Source of the DNA: RPQJ01 sp963706755 | Lineage (GTDB): Bacteria > Pseudomonadota > Gammaproteobacteria > Steroidobacterales > Steroidobacteraceae | Length of the DNA stretch: 64,000 bases | Assembly (NCBI GenBank): GCA_963706755.1 | Contig: CAVPNH010000021.1 | Location: 94,775 to 158,774 of the forward strand | Direction of reading: 5' to 3' | Shown here: one piece after another, positions 49,101-57,492 of the stretch | Layout: every line of letters begins with the position of its first letter | Numbering within the stretch: the first letter of the stretch is position 1 | Program-made: the position numbers and the translations under genes | The notes under the pieces: model-generated | The model's input: only the letters and a program-made list of their open reading frames with translations | Database searches by the model: none | Told to the model about the DNA's origin: nothing

Positions 49101-51213
49101 ATGTCCTCCCTCGGCCTCTACTCCTACTCCATCGCGGCCGTCGCGTTCCTGCTGCTTGCCGTGCTGCTCGCAACGGGCTGGACGGGCCGCACCCAGGGCA
49201 TCCGCCTCGTCGTCGCCTGCGCCGTGACCGCGGGCTGGGCTGCGGTCATGGCCGCGGCTGCGGTCATGGACGGGGTTTCGACGTATGCGATCGCGTTCGC
49301 CGAATGCGTGCGCGACGGCGCGTGGATCTTCGTGCTCACGGGGCTCGCGGCGTCCGCGGGCGTGGCGGCGACGCTCTCCCGGGTGCTCAACGTCGGCTGG
49401 ATTCTCGGCGCGGTCTACCTGCTCGTCGCGCCGTCGTTGTCGCGCGCAGGGCTCTCGATCGTGGTGCCGGGCGTAGCGCTGGTCGCGACCGGTTTTGCGC
49501 TCTCGCTCGGCGGCCTCATGCTCCTCGAGCAGGTGTACCGCAACGCGCGCGGCGAGGGCCGCTTCGCGCTCAAGTTCCTGGCGCTCGCGCTCGGCGTCGC
49601 TGTGGGCCTACGACCTGTTCCTGTACTCGCAGGCACAGCTCCTGCGCGCGATCGACGCCGAGACCTGGAACGCGCGCGGGCTCGTGGTGACGCTCACGGT
49701 GCCGCTCATCGCGATCGCCGCGCGGCGCAATCCCCAGTGGTCGCTCGACATCTTCGTGTCGCGGCAGGTCGTCTTCTACACGACCACGCTGCTCGCGGTC
49801 GGCGCCTACCTCCTGCTCATGGCCTTCGGCGGCTACGCGATCCGCCTCTACGGCGGAACCTGGGGCGGGGCAATGCAGCTCGTGTTCCTCGCGGGCGCGG
49901 GCCTCGTGCTGGTCACACTGCTCGCCTCGGGCGGCCTGCGCCGCCGAGTTCGCGTCTTCCTGAGCAAGCACTTCTACCGCAACAAGTACGACTACCGGGT
50001 CGAGTGGCTGCGCTTCATCGAGACCCTGTCCGTGGCCGAGGCGGGCGCCGACACGCACGAGACGGCGGTGCGCGCCATCGCGGAGATCTTCGGCAGCCCG
50101 GGCGGCGTGCTGTACCTGCGCGCCGATGCCGACGAGCGCTTCGACGCGGTGGCCGTGTGGCCACGCAGCCGCGTCAACCTCGCGCTGTACCCGCCGATAC
50201 CGATCGCCGAGGACCTGCCGTCCTTCATGGCGCGTCGGCAGTGGGTGGTGGACGTGAAGGAGCACGCGTCCGAGCCCGATCTCTACGACAACATGGTCCT
50301 GCCCGCGCCCTTCGGCGCCGAGGGCGCCCACCGCATGATCCTGCCGCTGCTGCACGGTCCGGCGTTGCTAGGCTTCGTGGCGCTCGAGGCTCCGCCGCCG
50401 CCGTTCCATCCGAATTACGAGGACCGCGACCTCCTGAAGACGGTGGGCCGGCACGTGGCCACGCACCTCGCCCAGCACGAGGCGGACCGCAAGCTCGCCG
50501 AGAACCGCCAGTTCGAGGCGTATCACCGGCTCACGGCATTCGTGATGCACGACCTGAAGAACCTGGCCGCGCAACTTGCCCTCATCGTCGCGAACGCCGA
50601 GCGTCACAAGCGCAACCCGGAATTCGTTGATGACGCGGTCGCCACCATCGCGAACTCCACCGCGCGCATGCAGCGGCTGATCGAGCAGCTGCAGCGACGG
50701 GAGGTGCAGGGCACGTCGCAAAGGGTCGCGCTCGCGGAGGTCGCCCGGCGGGCGGCGGAGCATTGCTCGTCGCGGAAGCCAGCGCCCGTGTTGCTGCCGG
50801 GCGCCGCCGACGTTCACGTCGAGTGCGACGCGGAGCGACTGGGCATGATCCTCGAGCACGTGATCCGCAACGCGCAGGACGCGACGGCCGAGGGCGGCTC
50901 TGTGACGTTGAGCGTGGGATTCGGCGCCGCGGCGACGGACGCTCCGGTGGCCGCGGGCGAGACGAACGGTTTCCTGCGCGTGCCGCACGCCGTGCTGACC
51001 GTCACCGACACCGGCTCCGGCATGACCCGCGAGTTCATGCAGGAGCGGCTCTTCAAGCCCTTCGACACGACCAAGGGCAGCAAGGGCATGGGCATCGGCG
51101 CGTACCAGGTGCGTGAATATGTCCAGTCGCTCGGTGGCCGCGTCGAGGTCGAGAGCGAACCTGGCCAGGGCACGCGCTTCACGCTGCTCCTGCCGCTTTC
51201 CGCCGGAAAATAG
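49101..51213 (+). CDS. prsK: XrtA/PEP-CTERM-system histidine kinase PrsK
   Basis: Membrane sensor kinase that, with PrsR, is thought to control sigma-54-dependent PEP-CTERM genes. Seen: about eight N-terminal transmembrane segments, KHFYRNKYDYRVEWLRFI, a GAF domain, the phosphoacceptor motif FVMHDLKNLAAQLALI, N-box EHVIRNAQDAT, VTDTGSGM and KGMGIGAYQVREYV. About 703 residues after removing one extra G near 49605 (VAVAYDLFLYS). The stop lies inside a family B hairpin. PrsR, normally next, is absent from the window. Confidence 0.92.
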
Positions 51214-51258
51214 GGGACATTCCCCTATTCTACGAATAGGGGAATGTCCCCTATTTTC
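51206..51258. repeat. family B inverted repeat
   Basis: Perfect 25-bp arms (51206-51230, 51234-51258) with a TAC centre. The core is GGGGACATTCCCC flanked by AAAATA / TATTTT-type ends as in family A. The prsK stop codon is inside the left arm. Confidence 0.85.
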
Positions 51259-51360
51259 TGTCCCCTTTTGCAGCCGCCGGAATTTTCTTGATCGACTATT
51301 CAGTTTGAACGCCTGCACATTGCGCAGGCCGCAGAACCGTCGAATACTTGCCCGCGACTG

Positions 51361-51441
51361 ATCAAGGCAAACCCGCTGAAAGGCGGGGACGCAAAGCCTC
51401 CGGTCCTCGGGCGTGACGCGCCAAGGATAGCGGGGTTGCCA
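51361..51441 (+). ncRNA. class I cyclic-di-GMP riboswitch (GEMM-I)
   Basis: Conserved core in order: AAGGCAAAC, a short stem capped by the tetraloop region TGAAA, GGGACGCAAAGCCTCCGG, a second stem, and AAGGATAGCGGGGTTGCC closing with the initial GGCAA. It lies 100 bp ahead of the Ig-like gene. A following GGCGCC/GGCGCC dyad (about 51448-51470) may be the expression platform. Cyclic-di-GMP would thus control this surface protein. Confidence 0.93.
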
Positions 51442-51540
51442 GTACCACGGCGCCAGCCAGGCGCCCGTGTCCTGCCGCAACCCGTACCCGATCCGCCGTC
51501 CCCCGACTGCCGCGAAGCGAGCGTCCGCGGAGTGGGGCAC

Positions 51541-52533
51541 ATGGCAACTCGTTCGACGGCATCCGGCTTCACCACCAGGCTCGCGGTACTGCTGATCGCT
51601 GGGCTTGGCTTCTACGCCAGCGCAGCGCCCGCCGGGAGCTGGTCGCGCGTGCCCGCGCCGGCGGGTGCACCCGTCATCAGCGGCAGCCCCGCAGGCTCCG
51701 TCATCGCCGGATCCTTCTACGACTTCCGCCCGACAGCGAGCGACCCGAACGGCGACCGGCTCACCTTCAGCATCAACAAGCTGGCGCGCTGGGCGCGCTT
51801 CGACACGGCGACTGGACGGCTCTACGGCACGCCCACGTCCATCGATGTTGGCAGGATCCGCGACATCGTGATTTCCGTCAGCGACGGCACCACGCGCAAG
51901 TCGCTCCCGAAATTCACGTTGAAGGTTTTCAGCGGCAGTGTGCCAAGCATCTCGGGCAGCCCGCCGACCAGCGTCAATGAGGGCCGGACCTACGCCTTCC
52001 AGCCGGCCGCGAGCGATGCCGACGGACAGCCGCTTAGTTTCGGCGTCATCAGGAAACCGACCTGGGCCAGCTTCGACACGGCCACCGGGCGACTCTCCGG
52101 CACACCTGGGCCGGGCAGCGCAGGCTCCTATGCGAATGTCGGCATCTCTGTGACCGACGGCGCGTCCACCGTGAGCCTTCCTGCCTTCACGATCAACGTC
52201 GCCGCCACACAGAATTCCGCGCCGACCATCGGCGGCACGCCGGCCGCGTCCGTGCAGGTCGGCCAGGCCTACGCCTTCCAGCCGACGGCGGCCGACGCCG
52301 ACGGCGACGCCCTCAGCTTTACCGTCGTGAACCTGCCGTCCTGGGCGAGCTTCAGCTCCGCGACCGGGCGGATCGCGGGCACGCCGCAGGCGGCCAACGT
52401 GGGCACAACCGGGATGTGGGCGAACCCCCAGGGCGCTTCCTTGCCAAATCGCTCCATGTACTTCTCGGCAGCATCCCTCCTTGCGTTTTGCCAGGCGGTG
52501 TTGTTCATGCAGTTGAGCTTCTTGCCCCGGTAG
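51541..52533 (+). CDS. secreted protein with tandem putative Ig-like (He_PIG) repeats, truncated
   Basis: Signal peptide (RLAVLLIAGLGFYASAAPA) then three He_PIG repeats of about 95 residues, each with PxxS...G..Y.F.P.A.D.(D/N)GD.L.F and a WA.FD.ATGRL.GTP close. The third repeat stops at GTPQAANVGT near 52408; codons beyond to 52533 are fortuitous, being the reverse of the integrase gene. Related proteins usually carry many more repeats. The riboswitch upstream fits an adhesin or matrix role. ATG 51541 chosen for its signal peptide. Confidence 0.8.
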   Translation: MATRSTASGFTTRLAVLLIAGLGFYASAAPAGSWSRVPAPAGAPVISGSPAGSVIAGSFYDFRPTASDPNGDRLTFSINKLARWARFDTATGRLYGTPTSIDVGRIRDIVISVSDGTTRKSLPKFTLKVFSGSVPSISGSPPTSVNEGRTYAFQPAASDADGQPLSFGVIRKPTWASFDTATGRLSGTPGPGSAGSYANVGISVTDGASTVSLPAFTINVAATQNSAPTIGGTPAASVQVGQAYAFQPTAADADGDALSFTVVNLPSWASFSSATGRIAGTPQAANVGTTGMWANPQGASLPNRSMYFSAASLLAFCQAVLFMQLSFLPR

Positions 52534-53351
52534 GTGAAAACATACTCGGGGTGGATGCCCCGGCGCGCCTCGACCACTGACCGGGCCACCGCGTTCATCA
52601 CCACCAGGCGATCTTCCCGGTTCTTGACCCCGTGCAGCCCGTCGTCGCTGAAGATTGCCGGGACGATGAACACGCTGGTGTCGAGTTCCGGGATCTCCGC
52701 TTCCCAGTCCCACCTCAGATTGCACACCTCCTGCTCCCGCAGACCCGTATTGACCTTGAACAGGGCCATCTGTCCGTTGGGGTCGTAGCGCAGCTCGCCG
52801 AACAGCAAGGCTTGCTCCTCCCAGGACAGGGGGTAGGGCTTTCTGGCATGGGCGTTTCGCTCCATCTCGATCAGCGGCACCGTCTCCAGCCAGGACATCC
52901 CGTTCGGATGGCGCCACTTCCTCGCACACAGATTGAGGATTCGCCGCACGACCTCCAGCGACCTGTTCACGGTCGTCATTCCGACGCCGTCACGCTTCAG
53001 ACGGCTTTCCTTGAACGGCCGCAGGGTTTCGTCGTGCACTTCCTCGAGCGCCAAGTCCCCGATGAAGGGGTCAAGCAGCTCGACATGCCAAGCCAAGTCG
53101 TCGCAGCTCGCCAGCTTCGGCGCTTCGTCCTTCAGGTACTTGACCGAAGCTTCTCGGAAAGTAACGCGAGGACGCGATCCCTTCTCCCGGGCGAGCCTGA
53201 TTCGCTCGACCTCTCTGGCGAGGATCTGCTCGGCAACTTCCTGGGTGACGGCCCCGAGTCGTCGGTAGATGATCTTGCCGAGGACTTCCTTCTTGATGAT
53301 CCTGCCGCCGCACTTGTCGGTAGTGATACCGCTGGTTCTCGTTCGACCCAT
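52269..53351 (-). CDS. tyrosine-type site-specific integrase, C-terminally truncated
   Basis: Phage-type integrase with N-terminal arm (GGRIIKKEVLGKIIYRRLG), core-binding domain (TVNRSLEVVRRILNLCARKW) and the first catalytic arginine in NTGLREQEVCNLRW. Native sequence ends near 52412 at APWGFAH; the HDLRH-type box and nucleophilic tyrosine are lost. The last 45 or so codons are the antisense of the Ig-like gene. GGAGG precedes ATG 53351. As it stands the protein should be inactive. Confidence 0.85.
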   Translation of the reverse strand: MGRTRTSGITTDKCGGRIIKKEVLGKIIYRRLGAVTQEVAEQILAREVERIRLAREKGSRPRVTFREASVKYLKDEAPKLASCDDLAWHVELLDPFIGDLALEEVHDETLRPFKESRLKRDGVGMTTVNRSLEVVRRILNLCARKWRHPNGMSWLETVPLIEMERNAHARKPYPLSWEEQALLFGELRYDPNGQMALFKVNTGLREQEVCNLRWDWEAEIPELDTSVFIVPAIFSDDGLHGVKNREDRLVVMNAVARSVVEARRGIHPEYVFTYRGKKLNCMNNTAWQNARRDAAEKYMERFGKEAPWGFAHIPVVPTLAACGVPAIRPVAELKLAQDGRFTTVKLRASPSASAAVGWKA

Positions 53352-53633
53352 TTGCTGATGCCTCCTTTCTCGACAATGGGCCGACCGTTGCCGCGGCCAT
53401 CTTCACTCGGATCAGGACGGCGGTCAATCGGCTCCAGCAGCTCCGCTTCGATCTGCTCCGCTCGCGCGTCAAGGTCGGCCCGCCGGTAGGCACGGGCCTG
53501 GGTGGAACAGCTTCATCACCGGCACATACGGTCGAACGTGCTTGGCAAACCAGTTGCGGTCCACGCCCAGGTAGCGGTGCGCCACATTGGCCCGTATCCA
53601 CCGCCCCCAGCCGAAGTCGCTCGTGTCAGCCAT
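53352..53633 (-). CDS. excisionase-like small DNA-binding protein
   Basis: N-terminus MADTSDFGWGRWIRANVAHR then YLGVDRNWFAKHVRPYVPVMKL, a winged-helix/HTH pattern seen in excisionase-type proteins. After FHP the frame appears shifted by one extra C near 53505, continuing as RAYRRADLDARAEQIEAELLEP. The uncorrected frame stops at 53469. The 3' end is not resolved. It lies just upstream of the integrase on the same strand. Confidence 0.55.
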
Positions 53634-53852
53634 ACCCGGTCATCGTTCCCGTCGTTTCCACTGCCATCTCGTCCTGCGGGCGTAGGGCTTCCCCTTTCTT
53701 CGCTGCCGTAGCTAGCCGGACCTGACATTCGCCGCGGCCGACCGGTTGGCGCCGGCCGTCGGTCGCCGACCCCGCCCGAGCCGGGGTCGCTCTGCCTGGA
53801 GGTCCGGCCGACCGGCTAACGGGGCGGAATGCCATACGGCCCCCTTCTTCCA

Positions 53853-53879
53853 ATACGGATTTCCCCGAGAAAGTGTCGG
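53853..53879 (-). promoter_or_regulatory. element sigma-factor promoter candidate, leftward
   Basis: On the reverse strand CCGACACTTTC-N9-TCCGTAT, identical in both blocks and spacing to the site at 54576. It points toward the excisionase and integrase genes. Confidence 0.55.
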
Positions 53880-53983
53880 GACGGTGTTGCCTGCCGCGGC
53901 CTTCCTCCTGGGTCGTTCCGCCCCTCCATTGATCCTCGGTAACGCTCGTTCCCCCTCCCGTCGCATGACGAACGGGAGGCGCA

Positions 53984-54574
53984 ATGACGCGCCGGTATGG
54001 CAGGGGACTGGAACGATGGGAAGTGGCGGTCACGAAGGAGCTGGTCGGGAAGTTCCGCCGACGATCCCGAAGCCTGGAGCGCGAGACCCTCGACGACCTG
54101 GTGCAGGAATGCCTGGCGCACTGGATCGTCGCCCGCCGCAAGCTCGGTCCCGATCCGGGCGGGCCGCCGGTGGCCTACCTGAAGCGGGTGATCCACAACA
54201 AGCTGCTCGATCTCGCCCATGAGCGCGAGGCGCAGAAACGGCACGGCGACCTCGATACCGTCTCCCTCGACCAGCCGCTGGGCGACGCGGAGGACGCGCC
54301 CACCCTCGCCGACCTGATCGACGGGAACGACGGCGAGCACGGGGATCACGACGACGCCGTCACCGCCCACGACGCCCGCATCGACCTCGCCAGGGCGATG
54401 GCCAAGCTCAACGACTCCCAGCGGCGTCTTTGCCAGCTGTTGGGCGAGGAGGGCCTGTCCATCAAGGAAGCCGCCGAGCGCCTCGGCATTCCCCGCGGCA
54501 CCCTCTACGAGGAGATCAAGCGCATCCGCAAGGTCTTCGCCGAGCACGGGCTCGGCGACTACCTGAAGCGCTGA
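53984..54574 (+). CDS. RNA polymerase sigma-70 family factor of the element
   Basis: 196 residues. A sigma region 2-like segment (ETLDDLVQECLAHWIVARRK, then YLKRVIHNKLLDLAHEREAQ) and a region 4 helix-turn-helix (LNDSQRRLCQLLGEEGLSIK, EAAERLGIPRGTLYEEIKRI) are joined by an acidic, aspartate-rich linker. Small size and lack of regions 1 and 3 place it with ECF-like factors. It lies between two outward copies of one bipartite motif. No anti-sigma gene is seen. The 53634-53983 stretch upstream holds one of the motifs and no convincing gene. Confidence 0.75.
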   Translation: MTRRYGRGLERWEVAVTKELVGKFRRRSRSLERETLDDLVQECLAHWIVARRKLGPDPGGPPVAYLKRVIHNKLLDLAHEREAQKRHGDLDTVSLDQPLGDAEDAPTLADLIDGNDGEHGDHDDAVTAHDARIDLARAMAKLNDSQRRLCQLLGEEGLSIKEAAERLGIPRGTLYEEIKRIRKVFAEHGLGDYLKR

Positions 54575-54575
54575 G

Positions 54576-54602
54576 CCGACACTTTCGCGACGGATTCCGT
54601 AT
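54576..54602 (+). promoter_or_regulatory. element sigma-factor promoter candidate, rightward
   Basis: CCGACACTTTC-N9-TCCGTAT immediately after the sigma-factor stop and 31 bp before parA. A start about seven bases downstream would leave a short leader with GGAG at the right distance from ATG 54634. Confidence 0.55.
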
Positions 54603-54633
54603 GCCTGATAGGACGACCCTCTACGGAGATCCG

Positions 54634-55476
54634 ATGATCACCTTCACCATCGCCAGCACCAAGGGCGGCGTGGGCAAGACCACGCTGACCGCCAACCTGG
54701 GTGCCCTGCTCGCCGACCTGGGCCTGCGCGTCCTGCTGATCGACGCCGACGTCCAGCCCTCGCTGTCCAAGTACTTCCCCCTGGCGGCGCAGCCGTCCGC
54801 GGGGCTCACCGAAGTCATCGTGCGCGGCGAACTCGGCGCCGAGGCGATCACCCCGACCGTCTATCCCAACCTCGACATCGTCGTCTCCGACGACCCGGAA
54901 GGCCATCTGCCGCACTGGCTGCTCAACCGCATCGACCGAGGATTCCGCCTGCGCTTCGCGCTCCAGCCGCTGTCGGCGGCCGACGCCTACGACTGCGTGC
55001 TGATCGACACCCCGGGTGCGATCGGTCCGCTGCAGGATGCCGCCGTGCTGGCGGCCGACATCCTGGTCTCGCCGATCACCCCGGAGATCCTCTCGGCGCG
55101 GGAGTTCCGCGACGGCACCATGGAACTGCTGGAGCGGCTGGAGCCGAGCGGCGCCCTGGGCGCCACCCTGGGGCCGATGAAGGCGCTGATCTACCGCCAG
55201 GACCGCACCGCGGATGCCCGGGCGATCGCCGCCGGCATCCGCGAGGACTTCATCCGGCTCAAGGGCCGGGTCTCGGTCCTCGATACCGTCGTGCCCCACG
55301 CCAAGGCCTACAAGGAAGCGGCCACGCTGCGCCTGCCGGTGCATCGCCACGAGCGCCGGCGCGAAGGCGTCACCCCGAGCGCCTACACCGTCATGCACCG
55401 GCTCGTCTGGGAGCTGATTCCCAGTCTGCATGGGCAGTACGCCGAGCCGGCACAGAGCCGGGAGTGCCCAGCATGA
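54634..55476 (+). CDS. parA: ParA-family partition ATPase
   Basis: Deviant Walker A KGGVGKTTLTANLGALLADL (TIASTKGGVGKTT), VLLIDADVQPSLSKYF, and CVLIDTPGAIGP. 280 residues, typical of ICE ParA. It helps maintain the excised circle or replicating element. Overlaps parB by four bases. Confidence 0.92.
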   Translation: MITFTIASTKGGVGKTTLTANLGALLADLGLRVLLIDADVQPSLSKYFPLAAQPSAGLTEVIVRGELGAEAITPTVYPNLDIVVSDDPEGHLPHWLLNRIDRGFRLRFALQPLSAADAYDCVLIDTPGAIGPLQDAAVLAADILVSPITPEILSAREFRDGTMELLERLEPSGALGATLGPMKALIYRQDRTADARAIAAGIREDFIRLKGRVSVLDTVVPHAKAYKEAATLRLPVHRHERRREGVTPSAYTVMHRLVWELIPSLHGQYAEPAQSRECPA

Positions 55477-56531
55477 GCGAAGAGACGGCCGCACCCGAGG
55501 ATTCATCGCTGCCGGCAGTGCCTGAGGTCTCACCACCGGCTTCCCGCTCGGCTGTCGACGAACGCCGCCGGCTGGTGGCGGAATCGCTGCGGGTCGGCAA
55601 TCCCGGCAACAACGCCCGCGACCTGCCGCTCCAGGCCGATCCGAAGCACGACTGCCAGATCGAACTGCCGGTCGAAGCGATCCGTCCCTACGAGCACAAC
55701 CCGCGCCGAAGCGCCAACGGGAAGTTCGAAGAGATCAAGGCCTCGATCCAGGCCTGCGGCATCCGCAATCCGCTGACGGTCACCCGCCGGCCGGGCGAGG
55801 AGCACTTCGTGGTCGAGGCGGGCGGCAACACCCGGCTGCTGGCCATCCAGCAGCTCTGGGCCGAGACCGGCGATCCGCGCTTCCAGCGGCTCACGGTGCT
55901 GTTCCGCCCCTGGCGCTCCGAGACCCATGTGCTTGACCGCCCACCTGATCGAGAACGACCAGCGCGGCGAGCTCGGCTTCTGGGACAAGGCCAACGGCAT
56001 CGTGGCGCTCAAGGCGCGGCTGGAAGCCGAGAGCGGGCAGACCCATTCCCTGCGCCAGCTCGAAGAGGCGCTCGGGGCCTGGGTCTGTCGGTCAACACCG
56101 CGACCCTCAGCCACTTCCTCTTCGCTACCGAGCGGCTGCGAACAATCGGCGAGGCGATTCCCGGCATGACCGGACTGGACGTCAAGACGCTGCAGCCGCG
56201 GCTCAACATGCTCAAGCGCTACGCGCAGGCCCGCGCGTCGATCACCGAGGACGCGCTGTATCGATCGGTCTTCGAGCCGGTGTTCCATCGCATCGTCGAA
56301 GCCTACCGGACCTGCGGTGACTTCAGCGTCATGGCGCTGATCGAGGCCTGCGAGGGGGCGCTGGCGGCCCACCTGGGCGAGTCGGTGGAGACGCTGCGTG
56401 CCGCGCTTGCGCCGTCCGATGTCACGCCGCCGGAAGATCCAGCCATTGCGCGGCCCGCAGGAGTGTCCGGGTCGAGCGAGCCGGACACCGGGCACGCGGA
56501 CACCCCGGGAACGCGAGGCCATCCCCGTTAG
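55473..56531 (+). CDS. parB: ParB-family protein of the element
   Basis: N-terminal ParB/sulfiredoxin nuclease-like domain (IELPVEAIRPYEHNPRR, IKASIQACGIRNPLTVTRRP, VVEAGGNTRLLAIQQLW) and LTAHLIENDQRGELGFWDKA, then an HTH-like LRGLGLSVNTATLSHFLFAT. It matches the PFGI-1-class ICE ParB type. A +1 near 55931 and a compensating shift near 56083 leave the C-terminus in the original frame. The tail after residue 320 is proline- and acid-rich. Confidence 0.88.
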   Translation: MSEETAAPEDSSLPAVPEVSPPASRSAVDERRRLVAESLRVGNPGNNARDLPLQADPKHDCQIELPVEAIRPYEHNPRRSANGKFEEIKASIQACGIRNPLTVTRRPGEEHFVVEAGGNTRLLAIQQLWAETGDPRFQRLTVLFRPWRSETHVLDRPPDRERPARRARLLGQGQRHRGAQGAAGSRERADPFPAPARRGARGLGLSVNTATLSHFLFATERLRTIGEAIPGMTGLDVKTLQPRLNMLKRYAQARASITEDALYRSVFEPVFHRIVEAYRTCGDFSVMALIEACEGALAAHLGESVETLRAALAPSDVTPPEDPAIARPAGVSGSSEPDTGHADTPGTRGHPR

Positions 56532-56954
56532 CACTGCCAACACCCGCCCCTCCGCCCGCGATCGCCTGGCCGAGCAGGTGCGGCGTTTCGCCGAACTGGC
56601 CGGCCTCAGGAGCTACTGCGCGAGCACGAGGCCGCACCGCTCGGCTACTTCATGGACGCACCGCCGGCCGGCGACGACGTGCCGGCCGAGCATCGGCGGG
56701 ACTGCGCGCCTGGTGGCTGCTGGCGGCCGCCTCGGGTCAGCTCGACGACAGCGCGACGATGCCCGCCGCCGCGGCCGGATGCAGTCCTGCTTCCCGCGCG
56801 CCGTCCCTGGATGCCGCAGTTCCTCGGCTGGCTGCTCGATCCCCGCGACGAAGCGGCCGGCGCCTTCTGGAAGATGGCGGGGCTGATCCGCGAACTGCGC
56901 GCATCCGGCGAGCGACGCGGCCACGGTGATCCCGCTCCGGGCAGGCCGCCCTGA
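56532..56954 (+). CDS. uncharacterised element protein between parB and DUF2857
   Basis: Readable pieces: RPSARDRLAEQVRRFAELAG, then LGYFMDAPPAGDDVPAEH, and PWMPQFLGWLLDPRDEAAGAF with FWKMAGLIRELRASGERRG at the end. The pieces lie in different frames, so several single-base shifts occur. The start is not resolved (no good ATG). The stop overlaps the next ATG. I do not recognise the family. Confidence 0.5.
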   Translation, partial: HCQHPPLRPRSPGRAGAAFRRTGRPQELLREHEAAPLGYFMDAPPAGDDVPAEHRRDCAPGGCWRPPRVSSTTARRCPPPRPDAVLLPARRPWMPQFLGWLLDPRDEAAGAFWKMAGLIRELRASGERRGHGDPAPGRPP

Positions 56955-57490
56955 TGCTGCCGATCTGCGATCCGCAGCTGCGCCTTTCGCTGCTGCATCA
57001 CATCGTCGTGCATCGCGCCGAGCACGACGAGGAGACGCTGCGCGCCGCCGGCATCGCGCCTGAAGAGCTCGCGCGCCTGCGCGCGCTCCCGGCGCGCGAT
57101 CTGGGACGGCTGGCGGGCATGCGCGCGCTGGCGATCGGCATCGTGGTGGGCAGCGGCGGGCTGAAGGCGGGGCTGCGTGCGCTGGCGCGCGCCCACGAGG
57201 TGCAGGCCCTTGAGACCTATTTCATCCGTCATGGCGCCTCGTGGCAGATGATGGAGACCCTGTTCAAGGTTCACCACAAGCTCACCCTCCAGCGCCGCCG
57301 CGAACTGGGCGCCTGGCGACCAGCGGGGCGGCTGCGCCTGCCCGATGTCGCCACCTGCGAAGAGATCGGCCGGACCTGGCGCAGCCTGCGCGAGACCGAT
57401 CCGCGGCTGCGCTACCTGCGGCTGCACCAGGCGCATCCGGATTGGCCGATCGCCGCGCTTGCGGCCGCGGTGGCCCGCAGCGAGGCCTGA
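56954..57490 (+). CDS. DUF2857 domain protein
   Basis: 178 residues of the ICE-specific family: DPQLRLSLLHHIVVHRAEHD, LRALPARDLGRLAGMRALAI, and FIRHGASWQMMETLFKVHHK, then the HTH-like LRLPDVATCEEIGRTWRSL. ATG overlaps the upstream stop; the next gene starts three bases after its stop. Likely DNA-binding; role in the element unknown. Confidence 0.75.
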   Translation: MLPICDPQLRLSLLHHIVVHRAEHDEETLRAAGIAPEELARLRALPARDLGRLAGMRALAIGIVVGSGGLKAGLRALARAHEVQALETYFIRHGASWQMMETLFKVHHKLTLQRRRELGAWRPAGRLRLPDVATCEEIGRTWRSLRETDPRLRYLRLHQAHPDWPIAALAAAVARSEA

Positions 57491-57492
57491 GC

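Noticed and set aside
51436..51540. Upstream extension of the Ig-like protein through the riboswitch end
   Set aside because: It would translate the expression-platform region; the signal peptide begins at 51541.
53634..53983. Small reverse-strand gene (about 90 codons) upstream of the sigma factor
   Set aside because: Overlaps inverted GC-rich intergenic sequence and the promoter-like motif, has no ribosome site and no recognisable domain.
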